Assembly (NCBI RefSeq): GCF_035046505.1
Contig: NC_089822.1
Location: forward strand, 271,331,054 to 271,395,053
Direction: 5' to 3'
From: Tiliqua scincoides
Taxonomy: Eukaryota > Chordata > Lepidosauria > Squamata > Scincidae
DNA: 64,000 nucleotides
Part shown: one piece after another, positions 20,650-30,699 of the stretch
Numbering within the stretch: the stretch's first letter is position 1
How the letters are laid out: each line of letters opens with the position of its first letter
Made by a program: the position numbers and the translations under genes
The notes under the pieces: generated by a model
Database searches by the model: none
Told to the model about the DNA's origin: nothing
What the model saw: the letters and a program-made list of their open reading frames with translations, nothing else

Positions 20650-21440
20650 CTCGTCAGCCTAGGAAGGCAGCTCATCTAAGAGAAGGAAACTCTGACCTCA
20701 AACCTCCACTGCCTTGTGGCTACATCCAGTTCTGGAAAAGGCTTCAGGAGTCAACCTCAAGGCAAAATCAGGAGCCGGAGTCCCTGAGGCAGTTCATGGC
20801 TGAACACAGTCACGTTCTGGCAACTCCTGCGACGCCGCTGGAACCAACCGTATTGGCCTCTGCCTTTCCATTGGACCATTCCAGCGACGTGGAGAGGGGG
20901 GATTTGCTGCATGGGTAACAGCCTATCCTCCATACCTTCTTTACCCAGGCTTCGCGCACTGGAGAGGACACTCCAACTTCGCCATACGGCGTCGGCACAA
21001 CACGGGAAGCAGCAGTTTACCGGTTATAAGTCTTTGCTCGATTGGCGTAGAGCATGACGCCAGGGGCTGCTTCCGACGGTGGGAGAGATCATTGCATCTC
21101 ATTGGGCAGCTACCGCCCGCCTTAAGCTGGGCAGTCCCCAGCCAGTAAGGTGTTGCCTCGCCACGGTCCGTTAACCTCATGGGGTGCGTGGGGTTTAGGG
21201 TGAAAACCGACAAGCAGATCGACAACTCTGCAGACACTTTGCCAACAGTCTGAGGCTAAGAGGCAAAGAAGGAAGGCCCATAGCCAGGGAGACAGACCAG
21301 GGACAGACTGCACTTGCTCCCGGTGTGGAAGGGATTGTCACGCCCGGATTGGCCTTTTCAGCCACACTAGACGCTGTGCCAGAACCACCTTTCAGAGCGC
21401 GATACCATAGTCTTTCGAGACTGAAGGTTGCCAATACTAA
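20650..21440 (+). mobile_element. LINE-B-related composite element
   Basis: The 3' ~240 bp is the LINE-B end (finger region and 'gaaggttgcca' terminus). The preceding ~330-bp module ('gcagttcatggctgaacaca' ... 'gtggagaggggggatttgct') is not found in the other LINE-B copies, but recurs at 43660-44035, also next to a LINE-B-like end. It looks like a short non-autonomous derivative. It lies in V2R intron 1. Confidence 0.65.
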
Positions 21441-21449
21441 TACTAATGA

Positions 21450-22440
21450 CCGGCCACAGACTGCAGCTATGTTGGGGCTTGGTGGTTGTCAGCACATGCC
21501 ATGGCAGCCTGTGTGTGTCGCATCCCCTCTTAAGAGGCCGCAGCTGCTCTGAGCTGAGCACTGCAGAATCCGCAGCAAAATGAATTGTTCTGCGTCACAG
21601 TCTTTGTATCTGGAAGACGGAGATTCTGCTCGGGGTCAGTTCACCTGCTCTGGGAGCCTCTGCGGGACAGGCTGTGGCAAGACCCAACAGGCCAGGCAGA
21701 GAAGAACAGTGAGCTCCGTGTGCGGGGAGGGGAAGGGGGAGCAGCCCCCTCTTGTGCAGCTCAGCCTCCCTGGACGCGGGAGGGGGGCGCAAAGGAAGTC
21801 TTTGGTGGGTTGACTCTAAATAGACCAGTTCCTTTTGAGAGATCTTGGTTTAGGGTTAGTTCAGAGCTTGACTTCTCCATCAGTTCCCTCCCCCCATTTC
21901 AGCAGCGTATCTACCCTGTTCCTTGCAGAAACACCCAGCCCTGCAAGCATTTCTTGGGAGCTCACGTTCTCCTTGTGAGGTCAGGCTCCTCCCCCCTCAT
22001 CCGGCCCTGAAGTGGACCCCCAGTGTGGCTTTGTTCAGGAGAGGCTGCTGCTCACTCAGTCGGTGGGGTTCCTCTACTTTGCTTCCAGAAGGCCCCAGAC
22101 CATCCCTGGCCACATCTCCAGTAGGCTGGGAAAGAGCCCCGAGTCTGAATCCCACTGTCAGCCTGCATAGATGTGCTGAGTCCGAGGGGGCCCCAGGCTT
22201 CCGTCTCAGCAGCTTCCCACGTTCCAAGGAGCAGGTGGTCATGAACGCATCTTGCAGCAGGTCTGCCTCCCAGCACACACCTGGCGTGATGTGGGGAATG
22301 GCAGCTGTGCCTCTGAATCGGGATCTGGCAGGAATATTGTTTCCAGAGGAACAGCTGGAGACTGGAATACCTGCAAAGGCCTCAGCAATTAGCTAAAAAA
22401 AATCAGGAACGCGTCTCCTGTTGTTGTCTCTGACTGCTGT
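21450..22440. other. V2R intron 1, remainder
   Basis: No exon seen. A ~75-bp stretch near 21705-21780 is an inverted match to 19019-19080 (block 'agcagccccctcttgtgcag'), a minor repeat of unknown type. Confidence 0.5.
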
Positions 22441-22459
22441 GATGTTGACCTTGTCGCAG

Positions 22460-22754
22460 ATTAACCCGCATGCAGCACAAACACTTCCTGCCCATCGTTT
22501 CCGCCGTTCGCGAGATCAGTCGGGACGCCCGGCTCTTGCCCAACCTCACCCTGGGCTACAAAATCTATGAGACCTACTTTGATGCCAGGGTGACGTACGA
22601 CGCCTTGCTGGACCTGCTCTCCACGGGGCAGGCGAACATCCCCAACTATGACTGCAGGAGGAGGCAGGACAACCTGGTTGCTGTTCTTGAAGGGACTGGA
22701 TTTGACACCTCAACCCACATCTCGGGCATGTCCGACACCTACAAAGTCCCACAG
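22460..22754 (+). pseudogene. V2R exon 2 (ligand-binding domain)
   Basis: It begins after gtcgcag| and ends CAG|gtatga. It encodes the first part of the Venus-flytrap domain, including [13 protein letters not shown] and [19 protein letters not shown], which match the AV-x-EIN / LPNxTLG pattern of V2Rs. Open throughout. Confidence 0.92.
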
Positions 22755-23339
22755 GTATGAAATGGTGGGGAGAGACACGCTGGTCCAGAGAGAACAAGGG
22801 CCCTGGGCATCCAGAAATGAGGTTGGAGACCTGAGAACAAGGGAGTTGAAGGCTGTAGCATAGATGCTTCACTTCCCTGAGGGCACGCAGAGACTCCTTT
22901 GGCCCCACTGCCTCCCCCCCACTCTCTTTGCCAGAGTGGATGCGAGATCCACAGAGAACAGCAGCAGCGACCCCTCCTTTAAATGGCTTTCAGTTGTCTG
23001 AAAAAATGACCCTCTGGCTCCATTGTGGTGACCCCTGAGCAGCTGTCCTGGAGCCATTTAAGCCCCTTTTCAGTGCATATCCATACAGTGTTCAAGTCTG
23101 GTCCTTCCCCTCCCATCCTCTTTGAGCAGAAAGAGGCAAACTCCTGCACAGCACTGAACGCGAAAGGCAACAGCCCCCCATCGAGGACTGGGGTCCCCAA
23201 ATGTCCTGCTGCCGGGTCCACATCTCTCAGTTTTGCCCTTCTGGTGGACTGCAGTGGGTCAGCTGTAGCTAATAATCCCTGCAGTTTGTACATAACTTGA
23301 AGGGCTTTCAGAATTGGAGAGAAATACTTACAGCCGAGA

Positions 23340-23797
23340 CACCACCTTGTCGACAAAGGTCCGTAAAGTCAAAGCTATGGTTTTCCCAGTAGTAATGTAT
23401 GGAGAGCTGGACCATAAGGTGGGCTGAGCGCTGAAGAGTAGATGCTTTTAAATTATGGTGTTGGAGAAGACTTTTGAGAGTCCCCTGGACTGCAAGGAGA
23501 TCAAATCAGCCAATCCTACAGGAAATCACCCCTGACCGTTCATTGGAAGGACAGATGATGAAGCTGAAGCTTAAATCCTTTGGTCATCTCATGAGAAGGG
23601 AGGGCTCCTTAGAAAAGACCCTGATGCTGGGAAAAACTGAAGGCCACAGGAGAAGGGGGCAGCAGAGGAGGAGATGGTTAGACAGAGGCAATGAACGTGA
23701 ATTTGGACAAACTTCAGAAATTAGTTGTAGACGGGGGGCCTGGCGTGCTGTGGTCCAGGGTGTCACAAAGAGTTGGACACGACTGAACAACAACACT
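23340..23797 (+). mobile_element. BovB (RTE) LINE 3' end
   Basis: The ORF2 C-terminus reads RVPWTARRSNQPILQEI, then LKLKSFGHLMRREGSLEKTL, then AWRAVVQGVTKSWTRLNNN, closely matching BovB. The element ends 'cacgactgaacaacaacac', the BovB 3' terminus. It is 5' truncated, with several stops in its first part. BovB is widespread in squamates and known for horizontal transfer to ruminants. Confidence 0.93.
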
Positions 23798-24155
23798 TGC
23801 AGCCATTTCCAACATCTGCCTCTGTGGGACTCTCTGCTCCCCCCCACTGGTCAACTGGTTCCAGTCCAGTTTTTGCTTCACCCTGCAGGAGGACAGAGGA
23901 GGGGGGTGAATAGCAGAGGTGGGTGCATGTACTTTGAAAGCCCCTGGGCTGCAGGCCTTAATGTGGGGGCCCCTTTCTCAGGGCTGGGAAAGTTATGCAT
24001 TAAACTGATTGGAGAGGCCAGCAGTTTGCATGACATTTCAGTTACACCCGAAAAGTCCACGTCTCTGTAGTCTGGAAGGTGTGATCTTGTGCGCAAACTT
24101 GCGCAGAGCAGCAAATCGCAAGCACCGAAGGCCTCCCTCTTTCTCTCCTCTGCAG

Positions 24156-24938
24156 GTGAGTTACGGTTTTGCCTCTCGTCTGCTGAATGACAAAACCCGG
24201 TTCCCCTTTTTCTACCGGATGGTCGCAGAGGAAGACTCCAGGTACTGGGGGGTTGCCAAGCTGCTCCTGCACTTCCGGAGGACATGGGTTGGCCTCGTTG
24301 CCTCAGACACAGAAGACGGAGAGGAGTTCAGGAGGGCTGTGTCCACCGTGTTCGCCAGGAGCGGTGTTTGCATCACCTTCGAGGAGATGATCCCCACCCT
24401 GGTGCAGTACAAGGACTTCTCCCGCATGCTTTCCTTCCTCCGGCAGAGCCAAGTCAACGTCGTCATTTGCCCAGGGGATTCTCAGTCCATGTGTGGCTTG
24501 GCAAGGGTGGTGACGCACGCTGAAGAGCACCAGGACGCACCCACGGTGGGGAAAGTCTGGGTCGCCACCGCTCTGCAGGATGTCGGCTTGAGCACCTTTT
24601 ACAGCATCTTTCGCACCCAGCCCGTTCATGCTTGTTTCACCTTCTTAATCCAGACCGGAACGGACGAAAAGCTCCTTCCACTGCTCTCCACCCAAGGTTT
24701 TCGTTGCACAGACTCAAAGCACAAGCTGTCTGTGAAAGTTCGGACCAGATGCCGAGAGAAGGAGAAGGAGACCCAGCCCCAGAACGGTGCGCCTGAGAGC
24801 AGCCTGTCCATGGAGAGCGTCAGCATCTACAACAGCATCCAGGCTGTGGCGCAGGCCTTAAATGAGGCATACGCAGCCAGGTCCAAGTGGGGAGTGATGC
24901 GGAGGCCTGGAGATCTCCAGAAGCTGCAGCCGTGGCAG
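24156..24938 (+). pseudogene. V2R exon 3 (main ligand-binding exon)
   Basis: A 783-nt exon (261 codons) between tctgcag| and CAG|gtactg. It starts VSYGFASRLLNDKTRFPFFY, which matches the V2R 'SYG...L.D...FPSFYR' motif, and continues with TWVGLVASDTEDGEEFRR and ARSGVCITFEE. Fully open. Confidence 0.95.
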
Positions 24939-25584
24939 GTACTGCTCCCCCCCAGGTGGTTCCACTGAAAACCACCCTCAGTTCAGCTGTTCAATTCTGT
25001 ACTCAGTGAGCCCTTCAGATGTTGAGTTGAAACACTGCACACATCTGAGGCCAAAGGCTCCAAACCCTGCACTCTGCTGAGGCCCTGCCACCGTCTAGCT
25101 GTCCCTCTGCTGGGACAGACCCCAGATATTGTCTTACAGTCCAGTTGGTGTGAATTGTTTCAGTTACATGTGTGGGCAGCCATATGAGGAACCCTTTTAG
25201 GTCAACCAAAGATGCCAGTCTGATGTCCCTGAGAGTCCACAAGAGAGCCATGAGAATGGTAGTTCTCAAAGGCTTTGCCCCTCTACCCACTAGGCTTCAA
25301 GGCATTCTGTCTCCCATCACAGAGAGTCCCCCAAAGCAGGCAGGACTAATGACACCCTCCTCCTCCTCTATGAATTTGCTTTCATTGGCCCTGAGCCAAT
25401 GACTATATGGTGGTCCTGAGTCCCCCAAACTGTTTGTGTGTTACTGTTGTTCTTTGTCTGTTCTGGATCATTTCGTTGGTTGACCCACTTCACCCACTGG
25501 GTGACCCACTGAAACACTTCATTGGGTAATGCAGAGTTTTAGCATGATGGGTGAGGAGAGGAAGAAAACGTTTGCACACGATAG

Positions 25585-25620
25585 CATTAAAAAACTAAAT
25601 ATGTATTTAGTTTTTTAATG
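25585..25620. repeat. 36-bp near-perfect palindrome beside a 31-bp direct repeat
   Basis: Arms 25585-25601 and 25604-25620 are perfect complements (17 bp each, 2-nt loop): cattaaaaaactaaata / tatttagttttttaatg. The right arm runs into a 31-bp sequence at 25611-25641 that is repeated at 25648-25678. Confidence 0.9.
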
Positions 25621-25689
25621 TATTTTCAGGACCATCAAAATTAAATGTTTTTTAATGTATTTTCAGGACCATCAAAATATACGTGGCAG

Positions 25690-26207
25690 TTGGTGTAAAA
25701 GGATGTGTCAAAAAGCAGACCAAGGAGAAAAGAGGCACCTGAGTGGGAACAGGATTGAGATTTACAAAATTATGCAGGGGATGGATAAAGTGGGTAGGGG
25801 GATGTTCTCTTGCCTCTCACACAACATCAGAACCAGGGGACATCCATGGAAGTTGAGTGTTGGGAGAGTTAGGACAGACAAAAGAAAATATTTCTTTACT
25901 CAGCATGTAGTTGGTCTGTGGAACTCCTTGCCACAGGATGTGGTGATGGCGTCTGGCCTGGATGCCTTTAAAAGGGGATTGGACAAGTTTCTGGAGGAAA
26001 AATCCATTACGGGGTACAAGCCATGATGTGTATGCGCAACCTCCTGATTTTAGAAATGGGCTATGTCAGAATGCCAGGTGCAAGGGAGGGCACCAGGATG
26101 CAGGTATCTTGTGTGCTCTCCCCCTGGGGCATCTGCAAGATACAAGAAACTGGACTAGATGGCCTTTGGCCTGATCCAGTGGGACTCTTCTTAAGTTCTT
26201 ATGCTAA
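25690..26207 (+). mobile_element. CR1 3' fragment
   Basis: Plus-strand ORF2 C-terminus (RGHPWKLSVGRVRTDKRKYF...) and 3' UTR, ending near 'cttcttaagttcttatg'. It lies in V2R intron 3 and is followed directly by a truncated ~225-bp SINE. Confidence 0.9.
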
Positions 26208-26209
26208 GT

Positions 26210-26345
26210 AGTGATTTTTTTAGATTGTGAGCCCTTTTGGGACAGTGAGCCATTTAGTTATTTGATTTTTCTCTGTAAACCGCTTTGTGAACTTTTAGTT
26301 GAAAAGCGGTATATAAATACTGTTAATAATGTTAATAATAATAGT
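26210..26345 (+). mobile_element. SINE 3' half
   Basis: The 3' ~135 bp of the same SINE family as 6733-6965 ('gtgagcccttttgggacagt' to 'aaagcggtatataaatactg' plus taataa repeats). Confidence 0.75.
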
Positions 26346-26722
26346 GCAAAACACAAGACTCTGTTGCACACTTTTATATCTGGCAAAGTTCCCCCAAAGT
26401 AGATAGTTCCCAGAGTTCCCTGCTTGTAGCTGCATTTTTCCTGGGACAGTTCCTGGCAGCCACTGGAAAGGGGACAGCAGGACAGCTGATCACAGCCATG
26501 CAGAAGCAGAGTCCAGGGGACCTTTAAAGCTCTTCCTCTCAGGCCTGGCAGGTCAGCAAGGGAGGAGGCCGTGGCTCAGGGACTTACTGGCACAGTGTTG
26601 AATGAGAGCCCACAAGCAGCAATCCGTGTTGATAGGAATTGCTATTAGACGGGTGGTTTTGCACGGGGTCTCCAGCATGGTCTTCCGCTTTCTCAGCGCT
26701 GCTGCTTTCTTTGCCATTCCAG

Positions 26723-26938
26723 CTTCACCCTTTCCTGAGAAACTCCCGATTTTACAATGTTTCCCTGGACGGGATCTATGGGGACCAGAAGGCTGACTTT
26801 GACATTGTGAACTTGCTGGCGCTTCCCAATAAGTCTATTGCCAGCATAAAGGTTGGGAGAATCGGGAAACAGACACCCCCAGGAGCAGCACTCACCGTGA
26901 AGCAGGACGCCATTGTGTGGCCCAGGCCATTCAAGCAG
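26723..26938 (+). pseudogene. V2R exon 4
   Basis: 72 codons between attccag| and CAG|gtgggg. It encodes LHPFLRNSRFYNVSLDGIYG and ends TVKQDAIVWPRPFKQ, the conserved V2R end of the ligand-binding region. Open. Confidence 0.93.
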
Positions 26939-26939
26939 G

Positions 26940-27615
26940 TGGGGAACGCCACTGGTTTCGTGCAATTCTATCTGCCATCGGTTCCAGTCAACCAGCTGTT
27001 TTACAGAATGCAAAAATATGTGGTTTCTCCTTCCAAATCAATGCACTGTCTAAAAGCACATGACTTAGGAGCACGCAGGTGCCAGCAGTTGGTTGCAGCA
27101 GAGTCAGGGCCAGGCCGGGAGGCCCAGTTCTCCAGCTCAGGGTCCCTGAGGTTATCAGCTTGAGCAGGCAGCTGGAGAGGCTTTGGCCTGAGCCACACAA
27201 GAAGAAGGCGGGTGAATCTGCGGACCAGGCAAAAGGCCCCGCAGCAAATACAAAGCCCCTGAGGAGGGCAAGTGGCCCAGGGGTGTGGCCAAAGTGGGCC
27301 AGAGTTGGACCACAGGGGAGGTCCACCAGAGAGCCTGAGAGGGGTCCTCAGTCCATTGGTAATTCTCCATATCAGGGAAGGGTCTCAGGAGCTGGCCCAC
27401 AACAGGGCTTTCCCATTGGCCAGGAGCACCACAGCCAGCTCTGCCTGGGAGCCGGGACTGCTGCACCTTCTTCAGACCTGGTTCCTCCCAAGGTGCCCAC
27501 ACTGGGAGTTCTTCCAGGCAGCTGTGCACAACCACCAGTGCCGTCAAAACAGACCCCACTCCGCTTGGCAGGGAAGCCAGCCAGGCTAGATGGTCCAGGC
27601 TAGTTGGTCCAAGCC
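26940..27615. other. V2R intron 4
   Basis: No exon recognised. Long frames on both strands here have no family resemblance. Confidence 0.5.
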
Positions 27616-27617
27616 AG

Positions 27618-27678
27618 CCAGGCTGGACTAGATGGGCCTTTGGCCTGATCCAGCAGGGCTCTTCTTGTGCTCTTATGT
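27618..27678 (+). mobile_element. CR1 terminal scrap
   Basis: About 60 bp of the CR1 3' terminus ('ctggactagatgggcctttg' ... 'gctcttatg'). Confidence 0.8.
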
Positions 27679-27789
27679 AGGCTGGAACGGGAGGTCCTGC
27701 ATGGCCTTTCCTGATCTCTGGCTCTTTTTCAGACCTGGGCACTTCCACAGACAAAAATGCCCCCCCCATTTTGTTTGTCTCCTGCTCAG

Positions 27790-27916
27790 GCCCTGCCCCG
27801 TTTTAAGTGCACAGACAGCTGCCATCCAGGCTACGCCAAGGTGGTTCAGAAGGGACGGCCCTTTTGCTGCTACGCCTGTGCTCCGTGTGCGGAAGGGACC
27901 ATCTCCATCCTGGAAG
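27790..27916 (+). pseudogene. V2R exon 5 (cysteine-rich domain)
   Basis: 127 nt between ctgctcag| and G|gtagga. It encodes LPRFKCTDSCHPGYAKVV and PFCCYACAPCAEGTIS, the nine-cysteine domain linking the flytrap to TM1. Open. Phase 1 fits exon 6. Confidence 0.93.
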
Positions 27917-27919
27917 GTA

Positions 27920-28980
27920 GGAGACCCTGCAAGAAGGGCAGGGGGGCAAAGACATGCCCAGCCAGAAAGTGGCAGCAGGAAGGCCAGTGACCGAAGGGGT
28001 GATGGCAGGGAGGTGCCTCTTCACAGCTTCACTTTGATTAGGAATGCCTAACCCTGGACACAGCAAGGCATCTCCTGGAAGTCGAGCTGTGTGTCTCAAG
28101 GTCACGTTGGGACCTCCAGGGTCGGGCTGCGCGGGGAACAGCCAGGGGTGGTCAGCAGCACCCCCCACCCCAGCTCTTTATGATTTAATCGCAGTCAAGT
28201 TCTCTGTTTTCACACCATTATGTGCAGTTTGGCCCACAATGCTCAGGGCAAAAAGACCAGCCTGTGTGAAGGAAGGAGGTCCTTCCAAGCCTGCCTCAGA
28301 ATCTCCTGTGCCGTGCCGGGTTCCGTGGCAGACTAAAGGCCCATCCCGTCCAGGACTGGGCTGGTGCAGGGGTGGAGTGATGACAGCGGAACGCAGTTTG
28401 GTTGTTGTCAAAGGGGAGGCTGGTTGCTCCCCCTAGAAGGTTAAGAAGCAGGGGCAGGGCTGGGTGGGACAGGGAGGGGGTGGAAAGAGGAGGAGACTGG
28501 GGCAGGGAGGGGCAGATTGTGGCTGGAGAAGGGGTGGTGTTCGTGGCAGCCATGCCAGCAACATCCTATCCCCTGTCCTGGCCTTAAGCCACCTTCCTGG
28601 GTACGTTTGAACCTTGGCTGGCAAAATAGCTGGCACAGATCGGAGTAGACCCAGAGGGAAGGCTTGAACTTTGAAAAGCTAAGCTAAGAACAGACGGATC
28701 CCCCACCCAGGCAAACTTGCTTCTCTGTCCGGGTCCCTTGACCAAACCTACCCCGGCTCGGGAGGGGGGAATCCTACTTTTGTTTGGACTTCCTCTGAAC
28801 AAGCTTGCCTGGTGATGGAGCCAGAGAGGCTGCCCTGGGACCCTCTTTCCCTGCTGCGATTCTGCACCCAGCCAATGCATTTGTGGCTCTTAGATTATCA
28901 CTGCTGTCACGTTCTTTCTGCTGTAAGCAGCACCAGCTCCTGAAGAGGTGTGAGAAAGAACTGGCGCTGCTTGGGATCTT
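27920..28980. other. V2R intron 5, first part
   Basis: No exon, RNA or clear repeat seen. Confidence 0.45.
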
Positions 28981-29527
28981 TTATTTAACTTATGGCCCAA
29001 TCCTGTCCTGGGCAGCAGTGTGGACACAGCCTCTGCTGCGTGCCATGGGCTGGCTGGGGATCAGGCAGCAGCAGGGAAGTAAGTAAAGAACTTTTATGCT
29101 TACCTACTCTGCCTCTCCCAGGTCCTCAGTGGGCCTACTGAGATCTATGCTGGCTCTTGCTGGCATAAAACCCAATAGGTCCATGGGGGCATTTTGTAGG
29201 ATGTCTTAGCTGCCACCAGGATCCACCTCCAGCCCACCTGTGACATCCCTGCCTCCGATTTGGCCCATTCTCTGCCCCAAACCCTCCACAAATTGTCCCC
29301 TCCACCTGGACCAGTGCAGAATCCTGGCATCCACACAAAGCCTCTGGCCATCATGTGCAGTGGCTGTGCAACATTTGTGCCATCACAGAGTCACTCATGC
29401 CAGGAGATCGCTAGATCCACTACCAAAATCGGTACATTGGATTGGGCCATTTTTAAATCCTGTTTTCTATATAGACACTACTCAAGGCAACCTAAAAAAT
29501 AATATGATTTAAAAATCTTCTTTTCAG

Positions 29528-30426
29528 ACACAAGTGATTGCACAAAGTGCCCGGAAGACCAGCATCCAAACAAGGCCCAAACTCGGTGTGTCCCCAAGGT
29601 CGTAACATTCCTGTCCTACGAAGACTATCTGGGGGCCCTTCTGGCGTCTTTTGCCTTGGCCTTTTCTCTCACTACAGGTTTAGTGTTAGGAGTTTTCATC
29701 AAACACCGGGAGACTCCAGTAGTCAAGGCCAACAACCGGGACCTCTCCTACGTCCTCCTCGCCTCCCTCCTGCTCTCCTTTTTGTCCTCCTTTCTGTTCA
29801 TCGGCCGGCCAAGGAGGGTGACCTGCCTCCTCCGCCAAACGGCCTTCAGCATCATCTTCTCCCTGGCCCTCTCCTCTGTCTTGGCCAAAACCGTCACCGT
29901 GGTGGTGGCCTTCATGGCCACCAAACCAGGAAGCAGGATGCGGAGGTGGCTGGGGAAGGGCTTGGCCAACGCCATCGTCCTCTCGTGCTTCACTGTCCAG
30001 CTCGGCCTCTGCACCGCTTGGTTGGGGATCTCTCCACCCTTCCCAGACTCCGACAGGCACTCCCAGCCCGGCCAGATTGTCCTGCAGTGCAACGCGGGGT
30101 CCGTCACCCTGTTCTACGGCGCTTTGGGCTACCTGGGTTTCCTGGCCGCCGTCTGCTTCACAGGGGCCTTCCTGGCCAGGCGGCTACCTGGGGCCTTCAA
30201 CGAGGCCAAGCTGCTCACCTTCAGCATGCTGGTCTTCTGCAGCGTCTGGGTGGCCTTTGTGCCCGCCTAACTGAGCACGAAGTGGAAGCACACGGTGGCC
30301 GTGCAGGTCTTCTCCATCCTGGCCTCCAGCGCTGGGCTGCTGGGCTGCCTCTTCGCCCCCAAGTGCTACATCATTCTCTTGAGACCTCACCTGAACACCA
30401 AGGAGCAGCTAATGACCAAAAGATAG
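29528..30426 (+). pseudogene. V2R exon 6 (seven-TM domain)
   Basis: After cttttcag| the frame starts [15 protein letters not shown] and then gives TM1 to TM6 uninterrupted, with the hallmark [19 protein letters not shown] between TM1 and TM2. TAA at 30268-30270 stops it after [12 protein letters not shown]. Beyond it the same frame continues into the normal TM7 ([20 protein letters not shown]) and C-terminus, to TAG at 30424-30426. Confidence 0.95.
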
Positions 30427-30574
30427 CATCTGAGTCTTTGTTTTTTACCTTGGTGGTAATTTGTCTGCCATGTTAGTAACGATACAAACATATCTGCTTT
30501 CACAATGAGTGCTTTGAATTCTCTTCCCTTCACATATTGAATATAAACCTGCTTGGGCAGAAATTGTACCCCAT

Positions 30575-30690
30575 GCCATAAGAACATAAGAACAACCCTA
30601 CTGGATCAGGCCATAGGCCCATCTAGTCCAGCTTCCTGTATCTCACAGCGGCCCACCAAATGCCCCAGGGAGCACACCAGATATTATTGG
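30575..30690 (-). mobile_element. CR1 3'-terminal fragment
   Basis: The last ~115 bp of CR1 in minus orientation, 150 bp downstream of the V2R end. Confidence 0.88.
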
Positions 30691-30699
30691 AGGGGCTTA

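Larger units (their letters stand above)
20215..30426 (+). pseudogene. Vomeronasal type-2 receptor (V2R), nearly intact, one nonsense codon
   Basis: V2Rs are class C G-protein-coupled receptors of vomeronasal neurons with a large ligand-binding ectodomain, a cysteine-rich linker and seven TM helices. Six exons are present: 20215-20411, 22460-22754, 24156-24938, 26723-26938, 27790-27916 and 29528-30426. All have GT-AG borders, and the phases (2,0,0,0,1) join cleanly into about 838 codons, the normal length. Exons 3 and 6 carry class C hallmarks such as IVWPRPFKQ in exon 4, HPGYAKVVQKG in exon 5 and [18 protein letters not shown] in exon 6. Two defects are seen. TAA at 30268-30270 follows VWVAFVPA, where V2Rs normally have Tyr, so a product would lack TM7. 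Exon 1 has no in-frame ATG: GTG stands at 20215 and a stop lies 18 nt upstream. An unseen upstream start exon could explain the second point. Most likely a young pseudogene. Confidence 0.9.

Noticed and set aside
28990-29450. A ~455-bp MITE with ggcccaatcct / ggattgggcca ends
   Set aside because: The end similarity is short and no target duplication is visible, so the limits cannot be supported.
29686-30107. Open frames of ~120 codons antisense to V2R exon 6
   Set aside because: They mirror a long GC-rich coding exon on the other strand and resemble no protein.
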